A stretch of 64,000 nucleotides of DNA from Phlebotomus papatasi (taxonomy: Eukaryota > Arthropoda > Insecta > Diptera > Psychodidae). A model generated the notes under the pieces. The model was given only the letters and a program-made list of their open reading frames with translations. It searched no databases and was not told the DNA's origin. A program made the translations under genes and the position numbers. Of the stretch, positions 10,669 through 19,588 are shown one piece after another. The number at the start of each line of letters is the position of its first letter. Position 1 is the first letter of the stretch. The stretch spans positions 4,402,001-4,466,000 of the forward strand of contig NC_077225.1 in NCBI RefSeq assembly GCF_024763615.1, in the 5' to 3' direction.

Positions 10669-12072
10669 ATGGCAGATAAAATACAATTATTTAATGATTC
10701 AATTAAGGAAATACAAGCTTTACTCCGTGGTTTGAAAAAGCATAACTCAGATAGAAGGTATGCTCCAGATTATGTTGATAGAAAGAAATCTAAACTTTCA
10801 GCATTGCATAAAACTTTTAAAGAACTTTTCAATCAGCTTCTTCCTACGATAAAATCTGATCGTATTAGCGCATTTAAAGAAAAAGGAGACGATGTTGAAA
10901 CTACAGTTTCAGAAATATTAATTATTTTAAATGCAATACAAAAGAAAATAGACGCTACACGTGAAACAATAGCAAGTCAATCAGAAGGATCAACTAATCA
11001 GTCAGAGACAGATGAGAATCAAGATCAATTTTTGTTAGCAGTAGAAGATCAAGAATTTAAAGAAGAGGAAAGTCAAAAAGAATTTACAATGTCTAGCTTT
11101 GATATAAAAACTGCTTCCAACATAATCCCAGATTTCAGTGGTGAATCTGATAAAGTCTTAGATTTTCTCAGTGCAGTTAAGTTCTATTCTGATACTTTAA
11201 ATGAAGCAGGGAAAACCCTTCTCATAAATTTCGTGCTTAACATTAAAATAAAAGGAAAAGCCAAAAATGGTATTTCTTATACGAATATTCAAAACTATAC
11301 AGAACTTCATAAGGCAATTTCCGAAAGATTTGAAATCAGAAAAACAGTCGCAACTTTAACACAAGAGTTAGCTCTCACAAAACAAGGGAATAGCTCTGTG
11401 TCAGAGTATGCTGAGAAGATTGATAAGATAATTTTTGAGCTTTCTAGAGTTCAGATATTAAATCAAAACGGCGAAAATGCTGATTTAATTCGTTCATTGA
11501 ATGATACCACTGCGGCCAATGCTTTTAAAAATGGATTGAAAAATGAACTAAAATCTATTGTTCTAGCATCTCGAGCTACAACTTTCGCTGAGGTTGTTTC
11601 TATTGCCCATGAATCAGAAGCTGCATTTCCGAAAAATACAAGTCAAGTTAATTATGTTGAATCAAATGGACAAAGAGGGCATAATCATCGTGGAAATAAG
11701 AAGCAATCTGGAAGATATAATCAAGGTCGTGGAAGTGGCCAGTCTCGAGGTCGTGGTAGAGGCTCAAATAACAATCAAAATGGTCACAATTATAATAACA
11801 GGCATTATAGAGGGAATTCTAACTCCAACCGAGGGTATTCTCATCGTGGCGGAAGAAATCGCGGAAACTTTCGTGGACACGGAAATTCAAATGGGAATAC
11901 TTACTATAATAACCATCGTATCTGCGCACTTAATGAGACACAACTAGGCTCTCAAGCAACACAGATTCAATGTAGCCACGGCTGTTGGCATCAAACGGGA
12001 AACGCTGTGGCCCCTGGCCCAGCTCGTCAACAGCCGGGGGCATCTTGTCCAAATCATCTATTTACTCAGTGA
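10669..12072 (+). CDS. gag: Gag of element 2
   Basis: The 467-residue frame starts with ATG and is uninterrupted. Residues 1-110 are helical and charged (matrix-like position). Residues 145-320 fit a gypsy capsid, with PDFSGESDKVLDFLSAV near the start and LTKQGNSSVSEYAEKI later. The C-terminal third has no CCHC zinc knuckle; instead it is an Arg/Gly/Asn-rich tract of about 90 residues (RGRGSGQSRGRGRGSNN), presumably the RNA-binding nucleocapsid substitute. Gag would assemble particles around the RNA. Its last 97 bases overlap pol in the -1 frame, with a slippery site at 11997. Confidence 0.9.
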   Translation: MADKIQLFNDSIKEIQALLRGLKKHNSDRRYAPDYVDRKKSKLSALHKTFKELFNQLLPTIKSDRISAFKEKGDDVETTVSEILIILNAIQKKIDATRETIASQSEGSTNQSETDENQDQFLLAVEDQEFKEEESQKEFTMSSFDIKTASNIIPDFSGESDKVLDFLSAVKFYSDTLNEAGKTLLINFVLNIKIKGKAKNGISYTNIQNYTELHKAISERFEIRKTVATLTQELALTKQGNSSVSEYAEKIDKIIFELSRVQILNQNGENADLIRSLNDTTAANAFKNGLKNELKSIVLASRATTFAEVVSIAHESEAAFPKNTSQVNYVESNGQRGHNHRGNKKQSGRYNQGRGSGQSRGRGRGSNNNQNGHNYNNRHYRGNSNSNRGYSHRGGRNRGNFRGHGNSNGNTYYNNHRICALNETQLGSQATQIQCSHGCWHQTGNAVAPGPARQQPGASCPNHLFTQ

Positions 12073-15000
12073 ATGTATCTCTATCAAATTTCGTTAAAAT
12101 TTTTATTCGAGAGGCTGATTCAACTTGTACTTTACTAGTTGACTCAGGTGCCGACATCTCATTATTTAAAATCGAAAAACTTAAAAGTTGTTTAAATCAA
12201 ATTAGTAATGATTTTGTAGAATTTACGGGAGTCGGAGCCGAAAATTTTAAATCTTTAGGAGCATGTCAACTTGAATTAAATCTTCCTTCAGGACACAAAA
12301 TATATCAAAAATTTCAGCTTATCGACAATTCAATATCTATTCCTTTTGATGGAATCCTTGGTAGAGACTTTTTAAAAAAATTTCACTGTAGTATTGATAA
12401 TTATAGCTATCTCTTGCACTTATCGTTGCAGGATCAAATTGTGTCGATACCTTTACATGACAGAATCAATGATAATACTATCATTTTACCACCACGCAGT
12501 CAAGTTGTAAGAAGAGTTGACGCTATATTGAGCTCGACTGAAGATTCCGTTATCTTAGGGGATGAAATCACTACAGGTGTGTTTACAACAAGCGCACTTG
12601 TAAGAGATATTCCACTGGTTACTTTCTTAAATACTACTGGAAAAGAAGTAGTTTTGCAAAAATATTCTCCTAAGGTCATACCGTTGAGTTTGTACCATAT
12701 TACTTCAAATGTATCAGAAACTAAAATTGACGAATTAAGAATTAGTAAATTATTCAATGAAATTGATTTTAAAAATGTCCCTGAATACGCATTACAATCT
12801 ATTCAAAATATTTGTGTTGAATTTAATGACATTTTTCACCTCAATGGAGATGTACTGTCTTGTAATAATTTTTATGAACAATCTATCAAGTGTACACAAT
12901 CGGAGCCGGTATACGTTAAGAACTATCGTACTCCGCAAGCTCAGTCTGAAGAAATTAAAAATCAAATTTCTAAAATGCTCGATGATGGAATCATTGAAAG
13001 TTCCACATCACCATATAACAGTCCAATCTTGCTTGTTCCTAAAAAGTCCGACACAGATAAAAAGAAATGGAGACTTGTCGTAGATTATAGGAAAGTTAAT
13101 AAAGCTATCACTGCAGATAAGTTTCCTCTTCCTCGAATTGATGAAATCCTAGATCAGCTAGGTAGAGCAAAATTTTTTAGCGTATTAGATTTGCAATCTG
13201 GATTTCATCAAGTAGCCATCAATCCAAATGATACTTCTCGTGAGGTAACAGCCTTCACGGCGGACCAGGGTCATTTTCAGTTTACAAGATTGCCTTTCGG
13301 ACTAAAGATAAGTCCAAATTCTTTTCAAAGGATGATGTCCTTAGCGATGGCTGGACTTTCACCAGAATCTACATTCCTTTACATAGATGATTTAGTAGTT
13401 TTTGGTGCAAGTTTAGACCATCACAACACAAATCTTGTTAAAGTTTTCAATAGATTGAGAAAATGTAATCTCAAGTTAAACCCCAGTAAATGCAGATTTT
13501 TACAAAATGAGGTTACGTATCTAGGACACCTTTTAACTCCAAATGGCGTTTTGCCAGACCCATCTAAATATTTTGTCGTGCAAAATTATCCCGTTCCCAA
13601 AAATCAAAACGAAGTTCGTAGTTTCGTATCCTTTGCAAATTATTATAGAAAGTTTATTGAACGTTTTGCAGAAAAAGCAGCTCCATTAAACAGATTGCTC
13701 AAAAAGGATAAGTCTAAGAACAGCAAGAATAATAAAACATTCGACTGGAACTACGATTGTCAAAAAGCCTTTGATATTTTAAAGAGAGATTTAATCAGTC
13801 CCAGAATTTTACAATATCCTGATTTTTCCAAACGGTTTATCCTCACCACTGACGCATCTGACATTGCAGCGTCTGCAATTTTGTCACAGGGTACTGTTGG
13901 TGAAGATTTACCAGTTTCTTATGCTAGTAAATCATTTACAAAAGGAGAGAAAAATAGGGCTACAATCAAAAAGGAGTTCACAGCCATTCATTGGGGAATT
14001 AAACATTATAGACCATATCTGTGGGGAAGAAAATTTTTAATCGTCACAGATCATAAACCCCTTGTACACTTGTTCAGTCTAAAAAATCCTTCTTCTAAAT
14101 TAGTGCGTATGAGGTTAGATCTGGAAGAGTATGATTTTGAAATTGTGTACAAACCAGGCAAAGAAAATGTAAACGCCGACGCATTGAGTAGAATTCGTAT
14201 TGATTCCGATTATTTAAAATCAATTTTTGTATTGCCAGTGCAAACTCGTAGTATGGTCCGAAGAGAGAATCAATTGACAACTGATCAAATACCTGGAAGG
14301 ATATGTTCTTCATCTGACGCTGAGACTGATCAACTCAGATCTTATGAGGTAACAAGTCTTTCAGAAATATCTAATATTACTGAATTAATTTTTACTGCAG
14401 AAGGTAACACGTCATCGTCAATTGGAGGTAGCGCGCGCTACAAAATTAATAAATCGAAATATGAGATTCGAATTGCAGCTCAGTACACAGATCTAGCTTT
14501 AGAGCATGATCTTTTTCTGGCTGACAATAAATGTAAATCATTGCAGATAAATGAGCTTTCATTATCAATGAAAAATACAATTTTTCAACATATCACGGTT
14601 GAAAATTTTAAAATATCTGCTAATAAAGTGTTGCAACACCTTAAAATTTTATTATACCTTCCTCCAATTGTAATAACAGATAAAAATAAAGTAAAAGAAA
14701 TTCTAAAACAGCACCATGTGAGTCCAATAGGAGGCCACATAGGTCAGAATAGGCTTCTCAGGAAGCTCAAAGAATTCTATCGATGGCATAATATGGGAAA
14801 AGATATTGCAGAATTTGTTAGAAATTGTGATCATTGTCAAAGGAATAAAAGTACTGTTTTAACAAAAGAGCCTATGGAAATCACAGGAACTCCTCAAGGA
14901 AGTTTTGACTTGGTGTCAATCGACACAGTAGGTCCATTCGTTAGGTCATTAAATGGTAACAGATACGCATTGTCTTTACAGTGTGATCTTACGAAATTTA

Positions 15001-15731
15001 TTTGTTTAATACCTATTATAGACAAAGAAGCCAATACTATCACAGCTAAGGCTATCACAGAAAAATTTATATTAAAATATGGCTTAATGAAATCTCTTAA
15101 AACTGATATGGGAACTGAATTTCTAAACGAAATTTTTCGAAAAGTTTGTGAAGTACTCGAAATAAATCACATTCATTCCACACCATATCATCATCAAAGT
15201 CTTGGAGGAGTAGAAAGAAGCCACAAGACTATGAATGAATTTTTAAGATCATACATTAGCGAACATGGAGATAATTGGGATGATTGGATGCCTTATTTCG
15301 AATTTTGCTATAATACGACTCCAACTATCCACAATTATACCCCTTTTCAGTTATTGTATGGAAAATGCGCCAATTTTTCAAATACTTTAGCCAATAATGA
15401 CACAATTCAACCTATTTACAATTATTATGATACTTATTATAACGAATTAAAGTTTAAGCTCAATAAAACTATAGAATTTGTGCGAAATAAATTAGATAAG
15501 GAAAAACATATCTCTAAACGTTATTACGACAGAAACACTAATCATAAGGATTTTTCAGTTAATGATTTAGTTTTGCTTAAAACTTTTAATAATAAGAAAT
15601 TGGACGCTGTATTTAAAGGTCCGTATAAAAATATTGAGAGATTGGGAGTTAATAGTAAGATTTTTGATTATAAGAAAGGTAGCAGTAAGATTGTACATAA
15701 TAACTTACTTAAATTTTATTATTCAAATTAA
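11976..15731 (+). CDS. pol: Pol polyprotein of element 2 (protease, RT, RNase H, integrase), intact
   Basis: The frame is open from the codon after a TAG at 11973-11975 to the TAA ending at 15731, about 1250 codons, with no ATG needed because it is reached by a -1 shift from gag. Domains in order: aspartic protease (LLVDSGADISLF), reverse transcriptase (VDYRKVNKAI, LDLQSGFHQV, catalytic YIDD), RNase H (TTDASDIAASAI, TDHKPLVHLF), integrase zinc finger (HHVSPIGGH, then CDHCQRNK) and catalytic core with D (SIDTVGPF), D (TDMGTEF) and E (GVERSHKT), then a GPY-type C-terminal module (VFKGPYKNIERLG). No stop or shift interrupts it, unlike every other pol in the window. Confidence 0.95.
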   Translation, partial: PRLLASNGKRCGPWPSSSTAGGILSKSSIYSVNVSLSNFVKIFIREADSTCTLLVDSGADISLFKIEKLKSCLNQISNDFVEFTGVGAENFKSLGACQLELNLPSGHKIYQKFQLIDNSISIPFDGILGRDFLKKFHCSIDNYSYLLHLSLQDQIVSIPLHDRINDNTIILPPRSQVVRRVDAILSSTEDSVILGDEITTGVFTTSALVRDIPLVTFLNTTGKEVVLQKYSPKVIPLSLYHITSNVSETKIDELRISKLFNEIDFKNVPEYALQSIQNICVEFNDIFHLNGDVLSCNNFYEQSIKCTQSEPVYVKNYRTPQAQSEEIKNQISKMLDDGIIESSTSPYNSPILLVPKKSDTDKKKWRLVVDYRKVNKAITADKFPLPRIDEILDQLGRAKFFSVLDLQSGFHQVAINPNDTSREVTAFTADQGHFQFTRLPFGLKISPNSFQRMMSLAMAGLSPESTFLYIDDLVVFGASLDHHNTNLVKVFNRLRKCNLKLNPSKCRFLQNEVTYLGHLLTPNGVLPDPSKYFVVQNYPVPKNQNEVRSFVSFANYYRKFIERFAEKAAPLNRLLKKDKSKNSKNNKTFDWNYDCQKAFDILKRDLISPRILQYPDFSKRFILTTDASDIAASAILSQGTVGEDLPVSYASKSFTKGEKNRATIKKEFTAIHWGIKHYRPYLWGRKFLIVTDHKPLVHLFSLKNPSSKLVRMRLDLEEYDFEIVYKPGKENVNADALSRIRIDSDYLKSIFVLPVQTRSMVRRENQLTTDQIPGRICSSSDAETDQLRSYEVTSLSEISNITELIFTAEGNTSSSIGGSARYKINKSKYEIRIAAQYTDLALEHDLFLADNKCKSLQINELSLSMKNTIFQHITVENFKISANKVLQHLKILLYLPPIVITDKNKVKEILKQHHVSPIGGHIGQNRLLRKLKEFYRWHNMGKDIAEFVRNCDHCQRNKSTVLTKEPMEITGTPQGSFDLVSIDTVGPFVRSLNGNRYALSLQCDLTKFICLIPIIDKEANTITAKAITEKFILKYGLMKSLKTDMGTEFLNEIFRKVCEVLEINHIHSTPYHHQSLGGVERSHKTMNEFLRSYISEHGDNWDDWMPYFEFCYNTTPTIHNYTPFQLLYGKCANFSNTLANNDTIQPIYNYYDTYYNELKFKLNKTIEFVRNKLDKEKHISKRYYDRNTNHKDFSVNDLVLLKTFNNKKLDAVFKGPYKNIERLGVNSKIFDYKKGSSKIVHNNLLKFYYSN
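11997..12041 (+). promoter_or_regulatory. Programmed -1 ribosomal frameshift signal between gag and pol
   Basis: The heptamer G GGA AAC (11997-12003) sits in the correct phase of gag. After six spacer bases (12004-12009) there is a 9-bp stem, GCCCCTGGC (12010-12018) with GCCGGGGGC (12033-12041), containing one G-U pair and a 14-nt loop. A -1 slip gives GGG AAA in the pol frame, which is open here. This is the canonical retroviral layout. Confidence 0.85.
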
Positions 15732-15750
15732 ATGTAGGGGAATTGCCGGC

Positions 15751-15815
15751 ATAATACCTTTGCATAATACCTTTGCATAATACCTTTGCATAATACCTTT
15801 GTATAATACCTTTGC
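15751..15815 (+). repeat. Five tandem copies of a 13-bp unit near the 3' end of element 2
   Basis: Five consecutive ATAATACCTTTGC units, the fourth with T in place of the final C. They lie 20 bases after the pol stop, in the 3' untranslated part before the polypurine tract. Confidence 0.95.
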
Positions 15816-16087
15816 ATATACCAAAATACAATATACTATAAGTTCATTCCTATAAAATGTTACAATCATACTTATTACATACTTATTAAAAAAAAAGGAA
15901 AAGAAAAAAATATATATAAAAAAAAAATAAAATGGGATAATCAAATGTTATTCATTTAGATGTAAAAAAAAATATAATAAAACAAAAGAGTCATTTCAGA
16001 AGCAATATATATATTATTTTATACCTATAATAGCAAAACGAAAATGTAAAAAAAAAAAGAAAAAAAATGTAAATTTTTTCTCCTTCG

Positions 16088-16098
16088 AAAGGGGGAGG
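16088..16098 (+). promoter_or_regulatory. Polypurine tract of element 2
   Basis: AAAGGGGGAGG lies immediately before the 3' LTR, the expected plus-strand primer. Confidence 0.9.
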
Positions 16099-16202
16099 TG
16101 TAGCATAAGCATAAGCGTATGCACTTTGTAAAAACACCGATCAGTCAATAAATGTACATCGAAGAGAGTAGAAGGTTTTTAATATCGAACCTGCACACGA
16201 CA
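16099..16202 (+). repeat. 3' LTR of element 2 (104 bp)
   Basis: Identical by eye to 9702-9805; followed by CTTG (16203-16206), the target duplication. Confidence 0.95.
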
Positions 16203-16206
16203 CTTG

Positions 16207-16911
16207 AATTCTTCTTCAGTGTACTTACAGTTGCCGGAACAATGTATAGTTGAGCATCCTTCTTCACGTTAGACAAACGATGGGCTTCATCAATGAGGAA
16301 ATCAATGTTGATCTTCTCTGACTTTTCCGTCTCCAATTTTGCCAATAATTGCTGTCTGACAAACAGGTGTCTATCGCTCCGGATGCTGATGCAGAACATG
16401 AGGGCTTTGAACTGATCCGGAGTGCAGTCACTGATCTGGAAGTCCTCACACATGCTATTAATGAGCCCTCCGTGCGTGCCCCACTCCTCAGATTCGTCCA
16501 TGGTATACTGCAAGCACTTTCTCCGTACAGAGATTCTCCCTTGCCGAACAGTCGAGTAAGTCTCTGGATGTTCTCCTCGAAAGGTAGTTCAGCGGGATCA
16601 CGTGGTCGAAGAAGATTTGCGTATCTAGCATACGCTGAAGCATCCAGTCTGCGTAGAAGAAGCCGGACACGTGCAGATTTCGTCAAATTCTTGCCAACCT
16701 CCAAGAAAGTCGTCTTGAAACGGTTGTACCAAGTCTCAAAGGTGACATTCTGTTCCGGAGAATGTGTGAAAGGGGTGATAGCACGTGTCAGTGCCTCAAC
16801 TTCCGGTGCAGCGCATGGTCCAGCACTCGCATTTCTCTCAGTGAATTTTATTTCGATCAGGGTTTCAATCGCCTTCAGAAAACCCTTGAACTGGTCTCCA
16901 GGTTCAACCAT
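16207..16911 (-). pseudogene. Gag N-terminal and capsid part of gypsy element 1
   Basis: Minus strand, starting at the ATG at 16911 (MVEPGDQFK), just after the LTR and primer site. Capsid-like residues such as ETWYNRFKTTF and ARVRLLLRRLDASAYARYANLL are visible. A frameshift near 16510 moves the frame; the rest (KALMFCISIRSDRHLFVRQQLLAKLE) runs to the insertion point at 16206 and continues in frame at 9697 after element 2 is ignored. No intact Gag can be made from this copy. Confidence 0.8.
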
Positions 16912-16925
16912 CCCGATCGCCAATG

Positions 16926-17228
16926 TGTTATGGCTTACCTGGGGAAGACAGGGAATTATTTAGATAAATCTTTATCCCAGCCTTCGTTGCCGATTTGCTC
17001 TGCATGTCTATTGGGGTCAAACTCGCTGAGCGGAGAGAAAAACTCACTCTTAATAAGAAATACACTTTTATTCAACTTAGTAAAATGACTTTTAATACAG
17101 TGGTTGAAGACCGACAAAGAAGAAGTGAAATGTAGGTTAGGGCGCACTTCTTTATAACCTTGTTGTTCCGCGTCGGAACACTAGGCGCGCCCATATTTGT
17201 GGCGGATTGACCGCGCTGCCCTCTAACA
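16926..17228 (-). repeat. 5' LTR of gypsy element 1 (303 bp)
   Basis: On the minus strand it starts TGTTAGAGGGCAG and ends AAGCCATAACA, with 5-bp inverted ends (TGTTA/TAACA) and an AATAAA. Directly after it comes TTGGCGATCGGGATGG, in the place of the primer-binding site. It shares end motifs (TGGCTTACCT, AGACRG) and length with the solo LTR at 58817-59118. Confidence 0.7.
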
Positions 17229-17538
17229 TTAAACAAACGAAAACTACTTGAAAAAAAAATGAATAATTAAACTTTACATACTTCACGATACATAGAAAAA
17301 ATCACAGCAATATATATCTAATTACATAAATGAACAGAATAGTTTTTTTCTCATCCATAATCTTAGCCATGGTTTCCCTGCTGGACACATGTCTCATGGT
17401 ATGTGGAAGATCATCTGAAATTAAAAAGAAACACCGAATTTCAGAAAGTGTGGTATAATAATTTCTCATGCCAGAAATTATATCAAAGCTGTTAATATGT
17501 TACACATGTAAGAGAAAAACATTGTTCTTACCTCAGTC
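17229..17538. other. Stretch without recognised feature
   Basis: A/T-rich; nothing recognised. It lies between the element 1 LTR and the stop codon of the RING frame and may include that frame's 3' UTR: a GAG/GTAAGAAC donor-like site follows the stop. Confidence 0.4.
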
Positions 17539-18345
17539 CTAGGGGAAATAAATCCTCTTGTACCGTATAAACGCGGTGGCTGTGCAGACAGGACAGTTCT
17601 GTGTACTCTCGGCACATGCCTCGCACGCAAAAATATGCCCGCAAGGCTTAAAGACCACATCAATTTCATCCCCATAGCCACGGTTTACTATATTCCTGGA
17701 TAGTAGGTAGATATGTTTGTGTCCCATAGTAGTGCAAACAAAGTGAATAAAAGTACGAACAAAGACGTCGTCGTATCCTTGCTTCTTGATAATCTCGAGA
17801 CTGAAAGTCACTTAAATCCTACATTTTCATTCCTCAGCATCAAATCGCATCATTCCTGGGTGCACTTTTATTTAATTTGTTTGCACTACTATGAGACACA
17901 AAAATCTCTACCTACTATCCAGGAATATAGTAATCCGTGCCATAGCACATTCTGCACAGTAGTGGTGTCTCAGCCTGGGGTGACTGGGGGCTAATCAGTG
18001 CTGTCGGTGGTGGTGGAGTAGGGCTGCGGAGTACTATCTCAGCCACCCTCGGGAAGCATTCCTGCACATTAATTCCAGTGGTGAAGAGATGCCGTAGAAA
18101 TAATTCCTTTTGACGCCTCGTCAACACTGTACCGCCTAACACGGCGGCCTAGATTTTTTAATGATTGTGTACTGAAGGGGGTATATATCGCACCCCTTCA
18201 ACAAGTTTATTAACTCCTGTACATTTTTCCTCTGCACAATTAAATGCAACATTTCACCAATGCTTTTTCCTTTCACATATAGTTTCACTAAGTTTTTAAA
18301 AACCACAGCGTCACTTACAGTGTTTTCACTGTTTACACTTGTCAT
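17539..18345 (-). pseudogene. RING-finger protein, IAP-like RING without BIR domain, interrupted
   Basis: Read from the ATG at 18345 (MTSVNSENTVSD), an N-terminal helical block (LVKLYVKGKSIGEMLHLI) ends in a stop at 18136. The frame resumes with LTRRQKELFLRHLF and a Pro-rich linker to CRMC (first RING cysteines). It is then cut by a 243-bp MITE, and ends with FKPCGHIFACEAC and NCPVC (remaining RING ligands) and YKRIYF at the C-terminus. Such C3HC4 RINGs near the C-terminus are typical of IAP E3 ubiquitin ligases, but no BIR is present. A second member of the same family lies at 36348-36845, with alignable helical blocks. A frameshift near 18140 and the MITE suggest a pseudogene; an undetected intron is the alternative. 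Confidence 0.65.
17688..17930. mobile_element. 243-bp MITE with long inverted repeats inside the RING frame
   Basis: Ends are CTATATTCCTGGATAGTAGG and its inverse, pairing over about 70 bases. TA flanks both ends (17686-17687 and 17931-17932), the signature of Tc1/mariner-type insertion. No coding capacity. Confidence 0.8.
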
Positions 18346-18847
18346 TTTTAACTGGATTTTTTTCAGATGTTTCACTTTCTGACACACGAATAGAACTAAA
18401 TAATTTTTCAACATCCAGTCTATTTAAATAACAAGGATATTTAATAACTATAGCCAGCCCATCGCTTTTTCCACATAAGCAAAGTGTTGGATGTCCATGC
18501 AGTTATCGTATTAATAAATGAGCCATAGCTCATGGACTTTATGAAATATCATCCAGAATATACTCTCACTCAGGTATCATATGGAAATGAAAAATGTAAT
18601 CTAAAACATTTTATGAATTAAAATTTTATTATAATTGAAGAGAATGTGATTTCTATAATATATCTGATGGATTGTGTCAATTAGGACGTCCAAAATGTCT
18701 ATATTTCCCATTGTTTAAAAATGCATCCAAAATTTTGAAGCGCACTTTCTCCACATCTTATTTTTACACATTCTTCGAATCTGCGAGAAAAGAGGTAAAA
18801 AAAAGTTATGGATAGATCACAATGAATATTGAACTCCTGTAGCTTTT
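18346..18847. other. Stretch without recognised feature
   Basis: Upstream of the RING frame; A/T-rich. No promoter motif is convincing. Nothing else recognised. Confidence 0.4.
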
Positions 18848-19331
18848 TACTGTTCGAACTCAAAGAGAAAGCAGTTATATAATCGACTTTTTTTTTCAAC
18901 TTTGCACTGTTCTGGAGCTTAAACGGTAAGAGATATCGACTTCTGGTCTTCGGTGACCTTTCCTCAAATGACATTATCTCGTGCCCAACCTCTTTATTTT
19001 TCCCCCTCCCCTTTCATACGATCCCTATCCCTCAAAAATAGGTCAAAAATGAGGTTTTTCCAATTTTGCAAAAAATCGGCCCAAACTTTTTCAATGATTT
19101 TTGGATATGTCTTAGAGCTAGCCCTGGCGAACATTTCGTCCACACATCTCTATGACCGGAAAATTCGCCATTTTGAATTATTGAAGGTCAAAGTTCAATC
19201 ACTTTGGAGGATCCGTTTTTCAACCGATTTGGTTAAATTTGGATATTTTGGAAAGATATTGAAATTTTCAACACGACTGCATCGGTAATGAATCAATTAA
19301 TAACCGATTTTAGAATAATTTTACATCTCAT
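18848..19331 (+). repeat. Repeat family R, copy 1
   Basis: Begins TACTGTTCGAACTCAAAGAG. Contains the family marks ACGGTAAGAGATATCGACTT, GACATTATCTCG and GACCGGAAAATTCGCCATT, and stops where the LTR of gypsy copy A begins. No protein is recognised; the open frame in it recurs in other copies but has no known homologue. Confidence 0.8.
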
Positions 19332-19588
19332 TGAAGCCAAATCTCTAGAAGAGATAAATGACTGAACTGTTCTACTAAGATCTCAGAAGCAAGAGCGGCT
19401 TATGGTTGATAGCTGTGGCCACAAACCACTGCTCCGATCGGGATCCAAGAGAACACTGACTCCAATGTCTCGGGCCCGACTCTCAAAGAGCGAAGGGAGG
19501 TCATTGTTAATACTACAACCTCTCCTTCTGGCATACAATTACCTACTCTCAGCGCTCTGTTGCGGAAAATAGGGATTTTAGTGCTACA
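19332..19588 (-). repeat. 3' LTR of gypsy copy A (257 bp)
   Basis: Plus-strand reading starts TGAAGCCAAATCTC and ends TTTAGTGCTACA. Same length and boundaries as 25424-25680, 43850-44106 and 50198-50454. Confidence 0.9.

Larger units (their letters stand above)
9702..16202 (+). mobile_element. Complete, apparently young gypsy-class LTR retrotransposon (element 2)
   Basis: The 6501-bp element runs TG...CA, with LTRs of 104 bp that are identical by eye. The target duplication CTTG lies at 9698-9701 and 16203-16206. Order: LTR, primer-binding site, two small ORFs, gag, pol (through a -1 frameshift), a 13-bp tandem repeat, polypurine tract, LTR. There is no env-like frame after integrase. Pol order is protease-RT-RNase H-integrase with a GPY motif, so it is Ty3/gypsy class. 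The primer-binding site resembles that of the mdg1/412 group. All frames are open, so it is the best candidate for an active element here. Confidence 0.95.
6705..17228 (-). mobile_element. Old gypsy-class LTR retrotransposon (element 1), 3'-truncated, split by a younger element
   Basis: On the minus strand the order is 5' LTR (17228-16926), primer-binding region, gag (16911-16203), then the unrelated element at 9702-16202, then the rest of gag with its zinc knuckle and pol (9697-6707). Removing the inserted element and one CTTG joins the two halves in frame across the gag nucleocapsid. Coding stops at about 6705 inside the integrase region, directly beside the P-element THAP start, so the integrase C-terminus and 3' LTR are missing. 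Confidence 0.85.

Noticed and set aside
16349..16963. 204-codon plus-strand frame across the 16.3-17.0 kb region
   Set aside because: It is the antisense shadow of gypsy element 1 gag, whose capsid-like residues are on the minus strand.
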